47,484 nucleotides of DNA from Clostridia bacterium (GCA_017455185.1 JAFTBN010000010.1:1-47484); one strand, 5' to 3'. Shown: positions 25,465 to 34,359, numbered from the stretch's first letter. The notes: generated by a model from the sequence alone, not told the origin. Translations and numbers: made by a program.

Positions 25465-26076
25465 TCATTCGTCCTTTCCGGAGAAAAAGCGTTTTTTCTT
25501 TTTCGGTTCCCTGTCGGATTCCGGAACCGGTGGCGTAAACAGTTTGGTAAACGTCTTTCGCCGGGTTCCCATGATATAGGCGAAACCTGAAACGAGAAGA
25601 CAAGGAATCGGCGTCAGAAAATAGGTCCACCAGAACTCCCGCAGCAGCACGCCTCCTACGGAAACATGACCGATAAGGCCGTTGTACATTCCTTCCGCAA
25701 TCATCAGAATGGTGCGGGTAACGGCGCACAGATTTCCGGCCCACTCCTGCTCTGCCATGGAAGGATATCCGATGGTGTAGAGCACCGCGAGAATCAGATT
25801 CGGTATGTTGGCTACCATCGCGATGACAAACCCGCGCCAGGGCGCCGGCTTCTGGGCTCCGCGGTGAACGGCACTCGCATCTTTCGATCCGACCGGCCAC
25901 AGGTCTATGTAAACAATAAACAAATAAAATAGGATGGAAAGAATACTGGTTATGATGCTAAGAATCCCATGTTTGGAGGATACGGCAGCCAGAGTAAACC
26001 CGAACAGCGCGATTGCCACCTGCGCCAGCAACAACTTCATGGAGTCATATCCGTATTTGACAAAAAAATTCTTCAC
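25465..26076 (-). CDS. Uncharacterised membrane protein, about four helices
   Basis: A 203-residue integral membrane protein of unknown family. Hydrophobic segments lie at about 14-33, 40-62, 82-104 and 150-168, with a loop SMAEQEWAGN between the third and the next. The C-terminus is hydrophilic and basic (PKKKKRFFSGKDE) and is predicted to be cytosolic. The start is a GTG at 26076 with GGAGG eight bases upstream; no ATG is suitably placed. It is the first gene of the leftward group that continues to the small basic protein, the mannosidase and the dehydrogenase, which makes a transport-linked or envelope role possible, without direct evidence. Confidence 0.75.
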   Translation of the reverse strand: MKNFFVKYGYDSMKLLLAQVAIALFGFTLAAVSSKHGILSIITSILSILFYLFIVYIDLWPVGSKDASAVHRGAQKPAPWRGFVIAMVANIPNLILAVLYTIGYPSMAEQEWAGNLCAVTRTILMIAEGMYNGLIGHVSVGGVLLREFWWTYFLTPIPCLLVSGFAYIMGTRRKTFTKLFTPPVPESDREPKKKKRFFSGKDE

Positions 26077-26107
26077 TTTTCTGCCTCCTGCTTTTCAATC
26101 CTCTTCC

Positions 26108-26136
26108 ATTATACATAGGCCAGCCCCAAAATGCAA
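26108..26136 (-). promoter_or_regulatory. Candidate promoter for the membrane protein-mannosidase group
   Basis: Minus strand TATAAT (26108-26113) with TTGCAT 17 bp upstream (26131-26136). The -10 is perfect; the -35 matches only its TTG half. Confidence 0.5.
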
Positions 26137-26294
26137 GAATAATTTGACGGATGCCGGGCTCCAAATTGCATCTGTGACGTCCTTTTTCCCGGGGCCGGTT
26201 TCCGCTTTCCGGAAAGCCGGAAAGCCATGGTTGCCCCACCCCTGTCCGAACCGCTTCCTTCCTTTCTTTTTCTTTTCCGATTTCCTCTTTTTTC

Positions 26295-26323
26295 TTGACG
26301 GAAAACAACGGAAAGACTATAAT
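26295..26323 (+). promoter_or_regulatory. Promoter for the Xer-type recombinase gene
   Basis: TTGACG (26295-26300), 17-bp spacer, TATAAT (26318-26323). The AAAGGAG ribosome binding site and start codon follow within 26 bases. Confidence 0.88.
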
Positions 26324-26348
26324 TGTAAGTGTCAGAAAGGAGCATCCT

Positions 26349-27398
26349 ATGCCCAGAGTCATTGACAGAAAACAGTTTTCCCCCATCATTCAGGAATATG
26401 CCAATTATAAAATCGCCATACAGAACCGTTCCATCCGGACCGTCAGCGAATATCTGTTCGACCTGCGTACGTTCTTCCGGTATCTTCTGGCCGAAGACCG
26501 GGGCATCGACCCGTTATCCGACGCATTCGAAGAGATTGACGTATCCGTTGTGGACGTTCCGTATCTTTCCAAAATCCGACAGGACCAGATCATGTCCTTC
26601 CTGTATTATACGACCGGAGACCGCGACAACGACTGGGCGGCCAGGGCCAGAAAACTCTCGGCCATCAAGGACATGTACAAATTCCTGGTCGTGACCAAAA
26701 ACCTGATCGAAGAGAATCCGGCCATCAACATCGAGTCTCCCAAGCCCAAGCGTTCCCTTCCCAAATATCTTACCATTGAAGAATCCCTTCAGTTGCTGGG
26801 GACCATCCGGAACGACGAAAAATCCCCTTACCGGATGCGCAACTACTGCATCGTCACCCTGTTTCTGAACTGCGGCATGCGTCTGAACGAACTGTGCGGC
26901 ATCAACCTGACCGACCTGGACCCGGAACTGCGTTCCCTGCGAGTCCTCGGAAAAGGAAACAAGGAACGGATTGTCTATCTCAACGATGCCTGTCAGGCAG
27001 CCATACGGAACTATCTTCCCTCGCGGCTGGATCCCTCGACCCACGGAGCCGAGACCCAGAAGGCGCTCTTCCTGTCCAACCGGGGGCAGCGCATTTCGGA
27101 CAAGGACGTCCAGCATATGGTGCAGAAGTATTTGCAGGCCGCCGGACTCGGTTCCAAGCATTATTCGGTTCACAAACTCCGTCATACCGCCGCCACCCTG
27201 ATGTACCAGAGCGGAAACGTGGACATCCGGACGCTGAAAGACATTCTGGGGCATGAGCAATTGAACACCACACAGATTTACACCCACGTAAGCAACGAAG
27301 GAATGGCCAGAGCCATGGACCAGAACCCGCTCTCGCACGTCAGAATCGACAAACACGAAACCGATCCGGAGAATGAGTCCTCCGAAGAACAAGCATAA
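26349..27398 (+). CDS. Tyrosine recombinase, XerC/XerD family
   Basis: A 349-residue site-specific recombinase. All catalytic residues of the family are present: Arg178 (CGMRLNE), Lys202 (GKGNKER), His275 and Arg278 (HKLRHT), His302 (LGHEQL) and nucleophile Tyr311 (QIYTHV). The N-terminal core-binding domain (about 15-125) has the usual four-helix pattern, somewhat longer than in XerC/D because of an insertion around 50-95. Xer proteins resolve chromosome dimers at dif; here there is no adjacent phage or integron cargo, a single terminator follows, and the gene stands alone under a near-consensus promoter, which fits a housekeeping Xer. No dif-like site was located. The ATG at 26349 is fixed by AAAGGAG; an 18-codon extension would start inside the promoter. 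Confidence 0.92.
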   Translation: MPRVIDRKQFSPIIQEYANYKIAIQNRSIRTVSEYLFDLRTFFRYLLAEDRGIDPLSDAFEEIDVSVVDVPYLSKIRQDQIMSFLYYTTGDRDNDWAARARKLSAIKDMYKFLVVTKNLIEENPAINIESPKPKRSLPKYLTIEESLQLLGTIRNDEKSPYRMRNYCIVTLFLNCGMRLNELCGINLTDLDPELRSLRVLGKGNKERIVYLNDACQAAIRNYLPSRLDPSTHGAETQKALFLSNRGQRISDKDVQHMVQKYLQAAGLGSKHYSVHKLRHTAATLMYQSGNVDIRTLKDILGHEQLNTTQIYTHVSNEGMARAMDQNPLSHVRIDKHETDPENESSEEQA

Positions 27399-27446
27399 AT
27401 CAAAAAAGCCTGAATGCCGTCTGACGCGGATTCAGGTTTTTTGATT
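27399..27446. terminator. Two-way terminator between the recombinase and patatin genes
   Basis: Stem ATCAAAAAAGCCTGAAT / ATTCAGG-TTTTTTGAT with a GC-rich loop. The A-run and T-run flank the core on both sides, so it can stop both convergent transcripts. Confidence 0.9.
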
Positions 27447-27461
27447 TGTCCGGAACGGACG

Positions 27462-28331
27462 CTATGCCCGCGGCGGATCCCCCGCAAGAAAAGCCTGCAG
27501 CTCGTCCCATCTTTTCTTCGCAACCGACCGCCCCAGGTTGTACACTCTGAGCAGGACGTCCGGGTCGTGCACCATTCCGTCGCAGTTCAGTTCGTGTTCC
27601 GGGCGGAAAACGAAGGCCCGGCCTGACGCCTCGCGTTCCTTCACAAAAGCCAACTGGGCGTTGTAAATGGCAGGCCGTCTCCGTATTTTTTCCACGAATG
27701 CGGGATAGTTCCGGTAGGCTTTCGCCATAAGAGGAAAGAGCCGGTCCTCCTTTTTTTCATATCCGTCCGGCCGAGTCAGGATGACGACGTTCTTTTCGTA
27801 CCCCCTGCCTTCCATGAAAGCAAGCGGCACCGAGTCGCTCATACCTCCGTCGAGATACAGATTTTTTCCGATCGGAACCGGACGGGAAAGAAGCGGAAGC
27901 GAAGCCGACGCACGGATCCAGCGCATCTCCAGCGGTCCGACCTTCCGGATGAGTTTGTAACAGGCAAGCCCGGTCTGCAAACTGGTCGCGACGGCGTAAA
28001 ATTCCATGGGATGGTTTTCAAACGCCCTGTAATCCATCGGGTCAAGACGGTTTGGAATTTCATCGTAACAGAACCGGACGTCGAACACGTCCCCGCTCAA
28101 AATCCAGGACAAGTAAGACCCGTATTTGTAATGTGTGCAGTATTTCCGGTTGTACCGCAGAACTCTTCCGGGCTGCTCGGATTTGAAATTGCATCCGAAG
28201 CAGGCTCCGGCCGAAACGCCGACCATTCCGTCAAACGCATGCCCCATACCCCGCTCCATCAGAACGTCCAGGATGCCGGACGTGAACAGTCCCCGCATCG
28301 CTCCGCCTTCCAGCACAAGTCCTGTCTTCAT
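27462..28331 (-). CDS. Patatin-like phospholipase family protein
   Basis: A 289-residue lipid acyl hydrolase with a Ser-Asp dyad. The oxyanion loop EGGAMRG is at 8-14, the nucleophile elbow GVSAG at 38-42 (Ser40), and the catalytic DGG at 161-163 (Asp161). Similar bacterial proteins (YjjU/RssA-like) lack signal peptides, and so does this one, so it probably acts at the inner face of the membrane. Substrate unknown. The ATG at 28331 follows GGAGAAAG. It lies 16 bp behind a multi-helix membrane protein gene and is the last gene of the leftward secA group. Confidence 0.88.
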   Translation of the reverse strand: MKTGLVLEGGAMRGLFTSGILDVLMERGMGHAFDGMVGVSAGACFGCNFKSEQPGRVLRYNRKYCTHYKYGSYLSWILSGDVFDVRFCYDEIPNRLDPMDYRAFENHPMEFYAVATSLQTGLACYKLIRKVGPLEMRWIRASASLPLLSRPVPIGKNLYLDGGMSDSVPLAFMEGRGYEKNVVILTRPDGYEKKEDRLFPLMAKAYRNYPAFVEKIRRRPAIYNAQLAFVKEREASGRAFVFRPEHELNCDGMVHDPDVLLRVYNLGRSVAKKRWDELQAFLAGDPPRA

Positions 28332-28347
28332 ACAGCTTTCTCCATCA

Positions 28348-29838
28348 TCAGAACGCCAGTCCCTTCTCCTCGGCCTTCTTTCTCACCTTCTCCCTCACGG
28401 GAACAAAATAGGCGGCTTTGAGGTCGATTTCGTATTTCATGATTACCTCTGTATACAGATTGCGCAGCCGGTCCGAGAAGACCCAGGCGACAATCGCCCC
28501 GAAAATCAGGGCCAGAATCCAGTAGAAGAAGATGTATTGGAAGAAGAAATAATCCAAAGCGCAAACGACGGTGTAGACCGCGAGCAAAATGCCGCAGATC
28601 ATGAATCCGGTCCGAAGGCCTTTTTGCAGATCCCTGCGGTTCTGGTTGCGGTTGAGTTCCCGGTTGATCAGATCAAACCCTGTGTGAAGCTGAATGAATT
28701 CAAACAGGAACCGGCCACACTCAAAGATCATCCACAGATACACGGCAGCGTCAAGCAGCGCAACAATCCGGACGGGAATCAGAAACCCGTACACATCCTC
28801 GTAGTTCACCACCAGGAAAGACAGGCGCGTGATATCGTATTTCTGCATCATAAAGACCTGAAGCAGATAATAAACCGTACCGCTCAGGGCCGCCGCGCCG
28901 CATGCCCAGGCCGCCCTCTTCCAGTTTTTCACGCAGGAGGAGCACAAAATCACTCCCGCAAGGAAAGCAAGCGGGGACAGAAAATTGGGAATCAAGGCCT
29001 TGTTATCTATAAACAAATCAAACGACAAAATGACGCCCGCCGTCCAGCAAACCATCAGCATCCACATTCTGTGACGGATCAGATATCCGGTCACGTTGCG
29101 GATTTTCTCATCGTAAATCCGGGTCAGTCCGCCGGTCAGGATGGGGTCCCGGAAGATGCGGAGTTCGAACCGGATGATCCGGACCGCCCAGACAATGCCC
29201 AGAATCAGTTCGGGCAGAATCGCCATCCACCGGATCAGGTTGATGAACTGGTACATGACCGAAATCCGGTCCATATCCAGGGTGACCAGCTCGGGCAGAA
29301 AACCGATAATCGAACGGAAGATAAAGAAGAACAATGTAAAACGTCTCAGTTTCTCGGTCTGTCGTCCCTCCCTGTCCTTCATATAGGCAGGCACCTCGGG
29401 CTGACACAGATAGCCCACGCTGTCCAGCGCCCCGAACAGGGCGGAAAAAGCGGTGATGCCGAATCCCAGAGAAATGATATCCGACACCAAAACCAAAGTC
29501 GTTACAAGATAAATCTGCTCCTGCAGCGCCTCGACGGTGAAAAGCAAAACCAGGCCGATCCACGGAATCAGGGCAAAAATACCCCATCTGACGAACCAGC
29601 CCCTGGCCTTCGCCACCTGCGGAACGCAGTCCGGCAGATACGAAAAACCGATGGCCATCAGAATGCATCCGATGGAATCGGGAAGCAGGTCAATGACGTG
29701 AAAATTCGGATTGAACAAAAACAGAGCGGCCGCTATCCATAACCCGACCGGAATGTAGGCCGGGCTGCCCTTTTCCCACCGGGAAGGCTTCTTTTCATAT
29801 TGGGTCCTGTCTGTGTCTTCCATATAGTTGAAGTCCAT
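28348..29838 (-). CDS. Uncharacterised polytopic membrane protein
   Basis: About 496 residues with roughly ten hydrophobic segments, the first at about 27-45 after a hydrophilic, charged N-terminus. The helices are grouped as 27-150, 170-260 and 270-470 with short basic loops. I do not recognise the family. The end is basic (PVREKVRKKAEEKGLAF) and likely cytosolic. The start is uncertain: a GTG at 29844, an ATG at 29838 and an ATG at 29823 are in frame. I choose 29838, with GGTGA just upstream. A perfect 8-bp hairpin lies immediately before the start and may affect translation. It stands between another membrane protein gene (183 bp upstream) and the patatin gene (16 bp downstream). Confidence 0.72.
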   Translation of the reverse strand: MDFNYMEDTDRTQYEKKPSRWEKGSPAYIPVGLWIAAALFLFNPNFHVIDLLPDSIGCILMAIGFSYLPDCVPQVAKARGWFVRWGIFALIPWIGLVLLFTVEALQEQIYLVTTLVLVSDIISLGFGITAFSALFGALDSVGYLCQPEVPAYMKDREGRQTEKLRRFTLFFFIFRSIIGFLPELVTLDMDRISVMYQFINLIRWMAILPELILGIVWAVRIIRFELRIFRDPILTGGLTRIYDEKIRNVTGYLIRHRMWMLMVCWTAGVILSFDLFIDNKALIPNFLSPLAFLAGVILCSSCVKNWKRAAWACGAAALSGTVYYLLQVFMMQKYDITRLSFLVVNYEDVYGFLIPVRIVALLDAAVYLWMIFECGRFLFEFIQLHTGFDLINRELNRNQNRRDLQKGLRTGFMICGILLAVYTVVCALDYFFFQYIFFYWILALIFGAIVAWVFSDRLRNLYTEVIMKYEIDLKAAYFVPVREKVRKKAEEKGLAF

Positions 29839-29851
29839 AATCACCGGTATC

Positions 29852-29880
29852 GTCAGATCCTCTCCCGGCCGAGATCTGAC
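29852..29880 (-). promoter_or_regulatory. Hairpin in the 5' leader of the membrane protein gene at 28348-29838
   Basis: Perfect 8-bp stem GTCAGATC/GATCTGAC (29852-29859 and 29873-29880) with a 13-base loop. In the transcript the loop carries GGGAGAG, a ribosome-binding-like string, displayed 14 bases before the start codon region. Confidence 0.5.
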
Positions 29881-30020
29881 GCAAGCTTCCTTTCTGCAAT
29901 ACTCGCACGCTTTATCGTCGTGTTACAGGCGCAATCCGGCCGGGCGCGTCTGTATGGACAGCCGGTACGGCAGGATTCACTCCCCCGCCCGGTCACACTC
30001 TGTTTCCGTCTGTCATCGGC

Positions 30021-30755
30021 TTATTTGCGCCGTGTTTCTTCCTTCTTTTGCTGCTCTTCCTTTTCACGGCGGCGTTTGAGCCGCTCGTTGCGGTATTCAA
30101 TGGATTCGTTGGCCGCTTTCTGATTTCTCTGAATCTGTTTTTCCCTCATCCGGTTGATGAACGCAAAGCGGGACGGCTTCTGTTCCATATCCTCGTCCCC
30201 CTGGGCGCAGATCCGCATATAGGCGCTCCCGATCAGGATGACCATAAAGATATATACGACCAGCATGAGCAGAATCAGGGGAACGGTCATCGCTTTCAGA
30301 TAAGAATCCCGGAACGACGTCGGAATGGCGGTAAAGAAATACAGCCCGTAATAGACGAGAACCAGGAACACGTTCCGCACTGCCGCGTTTTTTGTCTTCG
30401 GTTCCCCGACCTGGATGGAGATCATCCAGATTCCGTACACCAGCAATTCATGAAACAGCAGGTACGAAAGACATTTGACGCTATCCAGCACGTACGCAAT
30501 CCGTTCCATGTCAAAGAGGAGCGGCATATTCCATACGAAATGCGAACCGGCCAGGGCGATGGTCTCCCAGACGCAAAGGACGAACAGCAAAACCGTCACC
30601 CCGAGCGCAGGCCGGAAAGCCGCATGGTATTTCTGGAGCTGAAGCAGGGCCAGAGCCATAATCAGGGCTCCGACCAGGCCGAAAAGGCAGCCCAGCTGAT
30701 GGATGGACATCGGGAAGAAAACCAGATATCCAATGAGCAAAACACCGAATCCCAT
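30021..30755 (-). CDS. Uncharacterised membrane protein with charged coiled tail
   Basis: A 244-residue protein with about six hydrophobic segments (1-18, 24-38, 50-70, 92-113, 127-145, 155-178) and a C-terminal cytosolic tail of about 60 residues that is nearly all Lys, Arg, Glu and Gln and should form a coiled coil. The family is unknown to me. Its start codon shares one base with the secA stop (TGATG), so it is translationally coupled to secA. This suggests, but does not prove, a link to the Sec pathway or envelope. Confidence 0.75.
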   Translation of the reverse strand: MGFGVLLIGYLVFFPMSIHQLGCLFGLVGALIMALALLQLQKYHAAFRPALGVTVLLFVLCVWETIALAGSHFVWNMPLLFDMERIAYVLDSVKCLSYLLFHELLVYGIWMISIQVGEPKTKNAAVRNVFLVLVYYGLYFFTAIPTSFRDSYLKAMTVPLILLMLVVYIFMVILIGSAYMRICAQGDEDMEQKPSRFAFINRMREKQIQRNQKAANESIEYRNERLKRRREKEEQQKKEETRRK

Positions 30756-33502
30756 CAGTTTTTCCCTTTGTCGTCCTGGGCCTTCTTCGCACCGCAGCAG
30801 ACCTTATACTTTTTGCCCGAGCCGCAGGGACAGGGAGCGTTCAGAGAGGGTTTGTTGCTCCGGACGAAATCACTCGGCTTCCGCTTGGGCAGCTGTCCCT
30901 CGGCGCCGGCCGTAATCGGGACCGCCACCTGTTTGCGTTTGGTTGTATCGTCTCTCGGACGGCAGGTCAGCACGTGCAGAACGGTATTGTTCCGAATATC
31001 CTCTACCATGGCGTCAAACAGATTCGCGCCCGCAATTCTGTATTCGGTCACCGGATCCCTTTGCGCGTAGGACTGCATGCCGATGTTGTCCTTGAGGTCA
31101 TCCATGTTGTCGATGTGCTGCATCCAGGCCTCGTCCACCGAATGCAGAAGAATGGTTCTCTCCACTTCCTGCCAGATTTCTTCCCCGAACCGCTCGGCCT
31201 GCTCGTCAAACAGGTCGGCCGCACGGTCGCAGAACAAATCCGTGATTTCGCTTGCCGTAAGCGCCGGGGTGCGGTCAAAGTCGCCCTCCCGGTACAGGAT
31301 ACCGTTGAGCAGCTGCTTCAGGCCGTCGTAGTTCCAGTCGGCCGCTTCCTCGGCTGCCGTGCAGGACTGAACCGCGGACGTGATGACTTCGAGCATCATC
31401 TTCTTGACCGTGCCCGAAACGTCCTCGCCGTTGAGAACCATCCGACGCTGGTCGTAAATCAGATTTCTCTGCTGATTCATGACGTCGTCGTAGGCCAGAA
31501 CGTATTTGCGGCGGCGGAAGTTCATCGACTCGCGCCGTTTCTGCGCGCCTTCAATGGTATTGGAAAGCAGCTTGGAATCCAGAGGCGTATCGTCCGGAAG
31601 ACGGGCCAGAAGTCCCAGGTTGGAAATGCGTTCCCCGCCGAACAGGCGGATCATATCGTCCTCCAGGGACAGATAGAATCTGGACTCTCCGGGATCGCCC
31701 TGACGGCCCGAACGGCCGCGCAGCTGGTTGTCAATCCGGCGGCTCTCGTGCCGCTCGGTTCCCAGAATGAACAATCCGCCCGCCTCAACGACGCGCAGTC
31801 GCTCATCCGCAACCTGCGCCTGGTACTTCCTGTACAGATTCTTGAAGATTTCCCTGGCATTCTGCAGCTCGGGATCCTCGGTATTGGTCATTCCGGTGCA
31901 GAGCGCAATCAGCTCTTCCGAAATGCCCTGTCTCTGCATCTCGTCCTTGGCCATGTATTCCGCGTTGCCGCCCAGCATGATATCGGTTCCGCGGCCCGCC
32001 ATGTTGGTCGAAATGGTCACGGCGCCGTACCGGCCCGCCTGCGCGATGATAAAGGCCTCCTGCTCATGGTATTTGGCATTGAGCACCTTGTGCTCGATGC
32101 CGGCCTGGGTAAGACGGCGGGACAGTTCCTCGGACCGGTCAATGGTCACCGTACCGACCAGGACCGGCTGTCCTTTTTCGTGGCAGGCCCGGACCTGCTC
32201 CACAATCGCCCTGTATTTTGCCTCGATGGTCTTATAAACCCGGTCAGGATAATCCTTGCGGATCATCGGCATATTGGTTGGCACCTCCACCACGTCCAGC
32301 CGGTAAATGTCCCTGAATTCCTCGTCCTCGGTCATGGCCGTACCGGTCATGCCGGAGAGCTTGCCGTACATACGGAAATAGTTCTGGAAGGTAATGGTCG
32401 CCAGCGTGTTGTTCTCTTTGCGGATCTTCACGCCTTCCTTTGCCTCGATGGCCTGATGGAGCCCGTTGGAATACCGGCGGCCGGGCATAATCCGCCCGGT
32501 AAAGGCATCGACAATCATGACGCCATCCTTGGTCACCACGTAATCCTGGTCCCGGTGCATGCATCCGTATGCCTGGATCGCCTCGTTGATGTGATGCAGA
32601 ATGTCGGTATTTTCCAGATCGGTCAGGTTCTCAAGGCCGAAGAACTCCTCCGCCGCCTTGACGCCTCTGGAGGTCAGGGTTGCGTTGTTCGCCTTCTCGT
32701 CCACGATGTAATCCGCATCGGCGTCCTCGTAGGTTTCCTTGCTGTCCTTTTCCTTGACCACGAGTTTTTTCATGCGGCGCACGCACCGGTCCGCCTTCTC
32801 ATACAGTTCGGTGGACTGAACACCCTGACCCGAAATGATCAGAGGGTTGCGCGCCTCGTCAATCAGGATGGAGTCAACCTCGTCCACGATGGCGAAATGC
32901 AGTTCGCGCTGGACCATGCGGTCCTTGTACACCTCCATATTGTCCCGCAGATAATCAAAGCAGATTTCGTTGTTTGTCCCGTAGGTGATGTCGGCGGCAT
33001 AGGCCTGCTGCTTATCCTCCTTGGACATGCCCTGGACAATCAGTCCGGTGCTCAGACCCAGAAAGCCGTATACACGGCCCATTTCCTCACTGTCGCGGCG
33101 GGCCAGATAGTCGTTCACCGTCACGATGTGCACGCCGTGTCCTTCCAACGCGTTGAGATAGGCGGGAAGCGTGGCAACCAACGTCTTGCCTTCACCGGTC
33201 TTCATTTCCGCAATGCGCCCCTGATGCAGGATGATACCGCCCATCAGCTGAACCCGGAAAGGCCGCTTTCCCAGCACCCGGTCGTCCGCTTCGCGTACCA
33301 GCGCGTAAGCATCCGGAAGGATGTCATCCAGCGTCTCTCCGCCCTTCAGTCTGTCTTTGAGCCATTCGGTTGTATTTCGAAGCTCGTCATCGCTCATCTG
33401 CGCGTAATGAGACGCCAGGGCCTCAATCTTATCCACCGTTTTGGTGATTTTCTTAATCTGATGATCGCTGTAAGAGCCGAATATCTTTGCTACAAGTCCC
33501 AT
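30755..33502 (-). CDS. secA: Protein translocase ATPase SecA
   Basis: SecA drives preproteins through SecYEG at the membrane using ATP. The 915-residue protein has the Walker A block MKTGEGKTLVA near 100-110, the DEAD-box variant VDEVDS near 207, the preprotein cross-linking domain, the second nucleotide-binding fold (NMAGRGTDI, then RQGDPGESRF), the helical scaffold and a C-terminal zinc motif CPCGSGKKYKVCCG used to bind SecB or phospholipid in other bacteria. The ATG at 33502 follows CGGAG eleven bases upstream. It has its own extended -10 promoter and a leader hairpin, is divergent from trmL, and heads a group with two membrane protein genes and a patatin gene. Confidence 0.98.
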   Translation of the reverse strand: MGLVAKIFGSYSDHQIKKITKTVDKIEALASHYAQMSDDELRNTTEWLKDRLKGGETLDDILPDAYALVREADDRVLGKRPFRVQLMGGIILHQGRIAEMKTGEGKTLVATLPAYLNALEGHGVHIVTVNDYLARRDSEEMGRVYGFLGLSTGLIVQGMSKEDKQQAYAADITYGTNNEICFDYLRDNMEVYKDRMVQRELHFAIVDEVDSILIDEARNPLIISGQGVQSTELYEKADRCVRRMKKLVVKEKDSKETYEDADADYIVDEKANNATLTSRGVKAAEEFFGLENLTDLENTDILHHINEAIQAYGCMHRDQDYVVTKDGVMIVDAFTGRIMPGRRYSNGLHQAIEAKEGVKIRKENNTLATITFQNYFRMYGKLSGMTGTAMTEDEEFRDIYRLDVVEVPTNMPMIRKDYPDRVYKTIEAKYRAIVEQVRACHEKGQPVLVGTVTIDRSEELSRRLTQAGIEHKVLNAKYHEQEAFIIAQAGRYGAVTISTNMAGRGTDIMLGGNAEYMAKDEMQRQGISEELIALCTGMTNTEDPELQNAREIFKNLYRKYQAQVADERLRVVEAGGLFILGTERHESRRIDNQLRGRSGRQGDPGESRFYLSLEDDMIRLFGGERISNLGLLARLPDDTPLDSKLLSNTIEGAQKRRESMNFRRRKYVLAYDDVMNQQRNLIYDQRRMVLNGEDVSGTVKKMMLEVITSAVQSCTAAEEAADWNYDGLKQLLNGILYREGDFDRTPALTASEITDLFCDRAADLFDEQAERFGEEIWQEVERTILLHSVDEAWMQHIDNMDDLKDNIGMQSYAQRDPVTEYRIAGANLFDAMVEDIRNNTVLHVLTCRPRDDTTKRKQVAVPITAGAEGQLPKRKPSDFVRSNKPSLNAPCPCGSGKKYKVCCGAKKAQDDKGKN

Positions 33503-33520
33503 GACTTACATACTCCGTTC

Positions 33521-33541
33521 TTTTCCGGTCAGTCCGGAAAA
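33521..33541 (-). promoter_or_regulatory. Hairpin in the secA leader
   Basis: Stem TTTTCCGG/CCGGAAAA (33521-33528 and 33534-33541) with a 5-base loop, ending a few bases before the secA ribosome binding site. Possible regulatory or mRNA-stabilising element; function inferred. Confidence 0.45.
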
Positions 33542-33562
33542 ACCATATTTTCATCCATTATC

Positions 33563-33591
33563 ATTATACCATCGTCCTCGCCTCTTTTCAA
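33563..33591 (-). promoter_or_regulatory. Promoter for secA
   Basis: Minus strand TTGAAA (33586-33591), 17-bp spacer, TATAAT (33563-33568) preceded by TGG, an extended -10. Confidence 0.85.
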
Positions 33592-33649
33592 GTCTTTTCC
33601 TTTTATTCTTAATCGGACAGCCGAGTATGACAGCGGGGCCGTTTTGATA

Positions 33650-33678
33650 TGGACAAATTCCCTTTTTTCCTTTATAAT
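33650..33678 (+). promoter_or_regulatory. Promoter for trmL
   Basis: TGGACA (33650-33655), 17-bp spacer, TATAAT (33673-33678). Diverges from the secA promoter, with 58 bp between the two -35 boxes. Confidence 0.8.
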
Positions 33679-33708
33679 GGAAAATGAAAAAAGCGTAAAG
33701 GAACCGAC

Positions 33709-34215
33709 ATGAACATACACATCGTACTGCACGAACCCGAAATCCCCCAGAACACGGGCAACATTGCCCGCACCTGCGCCGTGGCAGGCTGCTCCCTGCA
33801 CCTGATTCACCCTTTGGGATTCTCTACCGACGACAAGAGTCTCAGACACGCGGGCCTGGACTACTGGCACCTTCTGGACGTACACCATTACAAGGATACG
33901 CCCTCCTTCTTTGCCGAGCATCCCGACGCCGCCCTCTTCTTCTTTACCACGAAGGCGCCCCGCGTCTATACCGAGGTATCCTATCCCGAAGAAACCTGGC
34001 TCATGTTCGGAAAAGAGAGCGCCGGAATTCCCGAGGACATCCTCTTCGGGCACGCGGACCACTGCGTACGGATTCCTATGCTCCCTACGCTCCGCTCGCT
34101 CAATCTTTCCAACGCGGTCGCGATTGCGGCCTATGAAGTACTTCGCCAGCACGGCTTTCCCGACATGCAGAACACGGGACAACTTCGCACGCATTGCTGG
34201 GAAGACGCACCGTAA
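33709..34215 (+). CDS. trmL: tRNA (cytidine/uridine-34 2'-O)-methyltransferase TrmL
   Basis: A SPOUT-class methyltransferase that uses S-adenosylmethionine to methylate the ribose of the wobble base in leucine tRNAs, acting as a dimer. The 168-residue size is normal. Diagnostic blocks are HEPEIPQNTGNIARTC at the N-terminus, the GLDYWH loop, and the knot motifs LMFGKESAGIPEDIL near 100-114 and IPMLPTLRSLNLSNAVAIAAYE near 125-146, the latter split here as IPMLPTLRSLNLS and NAVAIAAYE. The start ATG follows AAAGGAACCGAC. It is a single-gene unit ending in the two-way terminator at 34305. Confidence 0.95.
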   Translation: MNIHIVLHEPEIPQNTGNIARTCAVAGCSLHLIHPLGFSTDDKSLRHAGLDYWHLLDVHHYKDTPSFFAEHPDAALFFFTTKAPRVYTEVSYPEETWLMFGKESAGIPEDILFGHADHCVRIPMLPTLRSLNLSNAVAIAAYEVLRQHGFPDMQNTGQLRTHCWEDAP

Positions 34216-34304
34216 TCCGAAAAAAACGCGACGGAAGAAAGGCGGATGCTCATAAGAATGTTTTATCAAAACTTGATTTGTGCAACTGTCTTTCTGGATT
34301 GATA

Positions 34305-34358
34305 AAAACAACCGGAATTACTAAACGTTTGATGTTTACTAATTCCGGTTGTTTTATT
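34305..34358. terminator. Two-way terminator between trmL and the anti-sigma gene
   Basis: Long stem AAACAACCGGAATTA/TAATTCCGGTTGTTT with a further TAAAC/GTTTA pairing inside. T-runs on both sides. Confidence 0.92.
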
Positions 34359-34359
34359 A

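Noticed and set aside
26349..27398. The recombinase as an integron or phage integrase
   Set aside because: No attC-like array, phage genes, tRNA attachment site or excisionase gene is adjacent; a stand-alone Xer role is simpler.
30974..33712. A 912-codon open frame on the plus strand opposite secA
   Set aside because: secA is unmistakable on the minus strand; the antisense frame even runs through the secA promoter.
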